Source: JAJOKI01 sp964412405
Lineage (GTDB): Archaea > Halobacteriota > UBA148 > JAJOKI01
Assembly (NCBI GenBank): GCA_964412405.1
Contig: CAYPOB010000052.1
Coordinates: 1-5,343 of the forward strand
Direction: 5' to 3'
DNA length: 5,343 nt
How positions within the stretch are numbered: position 1 is the stretch's first letter; every line of letters begins with the position of its first letter. The notes under the pieces were generated by a model. The model was not told the origin of the DNA and made no database searches. It saw nothing but the letters and a program-made list of their open reading frames with translations. This document shows, piece by piece, positions 4,281 through 5,343 of this stretch. The position numbers were made by a program, and so were the translations under genes.

Positions 4281-5312
4281 ATGAAAAATATTCTCCCCCC
4301 AAGAGAGTGGTGCCAGGTCAACTGCTTCATCAAGGAGCTCAGAGATGTATATAGTCCCCCAGTTGTCTCGGTCTACGCCCCATCAAGTAAAGTCGATTAC
4401 ATGATAAAGACCCTTGAAGAAACCGAGAGGGAGCCCGCCGTCGAGGAGGTTGAAGCGGCCATTATGAAGGAGCTGGGCAACCTCAAGACGTTCGTGGGCA
4501 GCACCTGCATCTTTGGCTGGAAAGGGGAAACGGCCATCGTGAAGAAGATGTTTACCTCGTCCACCATCCCCCCCGTCTACGTGGTGGATGATGAGCCCTT
4601 TGTGGAGCCGCTCTATGACATCCTGGAGATAATGTATGATGCTCTCTTGGTGATTTTGGATTACAAGACGGCCATCTTGAAATCCTACAAGGGGTGCGAT
4701 GTCACCAGGCAAAAAAAGATCAAGAGCTATGTAGGGGCACGGCACAGCAAAGGGGGCTGGAGCCAGAAGAGATTCTCCAGGATAAGGGACATGCAGATAG
4801 GGCGCCACTTCGATTCGGTCGCAGATGAACTTGAGAACTTTGACATAAAAAATATCGAGGTGGTCCTGCTGGGAGGACCAGGCAACGCCAAAAAGGAGTT
4901 CCTGAGTAGATCTCAGAGGAGCATTGCTGACAAAACAGTTATAGTCGAGGGATTGGACCTATCCAGCAGTGACGAAGAGATGGATGCCGCCATCATCGGC
5001 CAGTTGGACAAATTCAGAAAGGAGGTCGAGCTGGAGCAGTTGACCAAAGTAAAGGAAAATACAAAAAGAGGACTCATCCTGACAGAAAATCAGGAGATAT
5101 GTGCGGCCCTAAAGGCGGGTGCTGTGGACACCATCTTGATCGCATCAGACTACCATATTACAACACCAGAAGAGAAGGGGAGGATACTCAAGATGATGGA
5201 GGCAGCAGAGATCTCGGCAGCGGAAATAGAGTTCATCACCAATAAAGAAGTTCTCGGGAAGCTGCACCAATATGGGGGCGTGGTGGCATCACTGCGATAC
5301 AGGCCTTTCTGA
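4281..5312 (+). CDS. Vms1-like (VLRF1) peptidyl-tRNA release factor, eRF1 superfamily
   Basis: A 343-residue protein with the three-part layout of aRF1-like proteins. Residues 1-115 are an N-terminal domain with no NIKS stop-codon motif. A central domain from about 116 holds YDALLVILDYKTAIL and the loop RHSKGGWSQKRFSRIRD (154-170). A C-terminal alpha/beta domain (about 265-343) has RGLILTENQEICAALKAGAVDTILIA and ends GGVVASLRYRP. GGWSQ stands where aRF1 has GGQ, with Q162 the probable catalytic glutamine, a pattern known for Vms1-like release factors. These hydrolyse the peptidyl-tRNA bond on stalled 50S/60S subunits without reading a stop codon. No membrane or signal segment is seen; the protein should be cytoplasmic. 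It is complete, and its base composition resembles the housekeeping block rather than the TA island. Family confident; substrate inferred. Confidence 0.88.
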   Translation: MKNILPPREWCQVNCFIKELRDVYSPPVVSVYAPSSKVDYMIKTLEETEREPAVEEVEAAIMKELGNLKTFVGSTCIFGWKGETAIVKKMFTSSTIPPVYVVDDEPFVEPLYDILEIMYDALLVILDYKTAILKSYKGCDVTRQKKIKSYVGARHSKGGWSQKRFSRIRDMQIGRHFDSVADELENFDIKNIEVVLLGGPGNAKKEFLSRSQRSIADKTVIVEGLDLSSSDEEMDAAIIGQLDKFRKEVELEQLTKVKENTKRGLILTENQEICAALKAGAVDTILIASDYHITTPEEKGRILKMMEAAEISAAEIEFITNKEVLGKLHQYGGVVASLRYRPF

Positions 5313-5343
5313 CTTAGATGCAAGTTAGTGTTCAGTTAAGCGA

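Noticed and set aside
4383..4808. A 141-codon minus-strand open frame opposite the release factor
   Set aside because: Shadow frame over a well-supported gene; no family features and no promoter.
5287..5343. Terminator or tRNA at the right edge
   Set aside because: No stem plus T-run and no cloverleaf; only 31 bases follow the stop codon.

Overview
The window is archaeal, most likely euryarchaeal. It carries an archaeal-type translation gene cluster (short TyrRS, aIF-1A, RIO1 kinase, two-KH Dim2-like protein), TATA-box promoters about 27 bases upstream of start sites, Shine-Dalgarno sites of the GGTGA/GGAG kind, and an eRF1-superfamily rescue factor. The mixture of housekeeping genes with AT-rich toxin-antitoxin cassettes and an R-M relic resembles methanogen or ANME-type genomes, but the genus cannot be fixed from the sequence alone.

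Minus strand, 13-2586: a four-gene translation/ribosome-biogenesis block is read in the order tyrS, aIF-1A, RIO kinase, KH protein. The genes are packed tightly: tyrS and aIF-1A are tens of bases apart, aIF-1A and RIO are out of register and possibly overlap, and RIO and KH overlap by ATGA. It appears to be driven by a near-leaderless promoter at 2611-2617. RIO has no ATG, GTG or TTG codon where its family homology begins, and aIF-1A has none upstream of its short GTG-started form.

2587-4271: an accessory island. First comes a 327-base non-coding stretch with a divergent TATA box and about 150 bases of strongly structured sequence ending in a T-run, a candidate small RNA or genomic repeat. 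Then follow two separate, unrelated-looking type II toxin-antitoxin modules on the plus strand (2914-3349 and 3610-4062), clearly more A+T-rich than the flanking genes. The first module is enclosed by an exact 13-base inverted repeat (2847-2859 / 3352-3364). The second abuts a previously hidden relic of a type I restriction-modification methylase (HsdM) on the minus strand (4060-4251), broken by two in-frame stops.

Plus strand, 4281-5312: a complete Vms1-like (VLRF1) member of the eRF1 superfamily with a GGWSQ catalytic-type loop, predicted to release nascent chains from stalled ribosomes. A stalled-ribosome release factor beside two RelE-type toxins, which in this superfamily usually cut mRNA on the ribosome, is suggestive, but a functional link is inference only.
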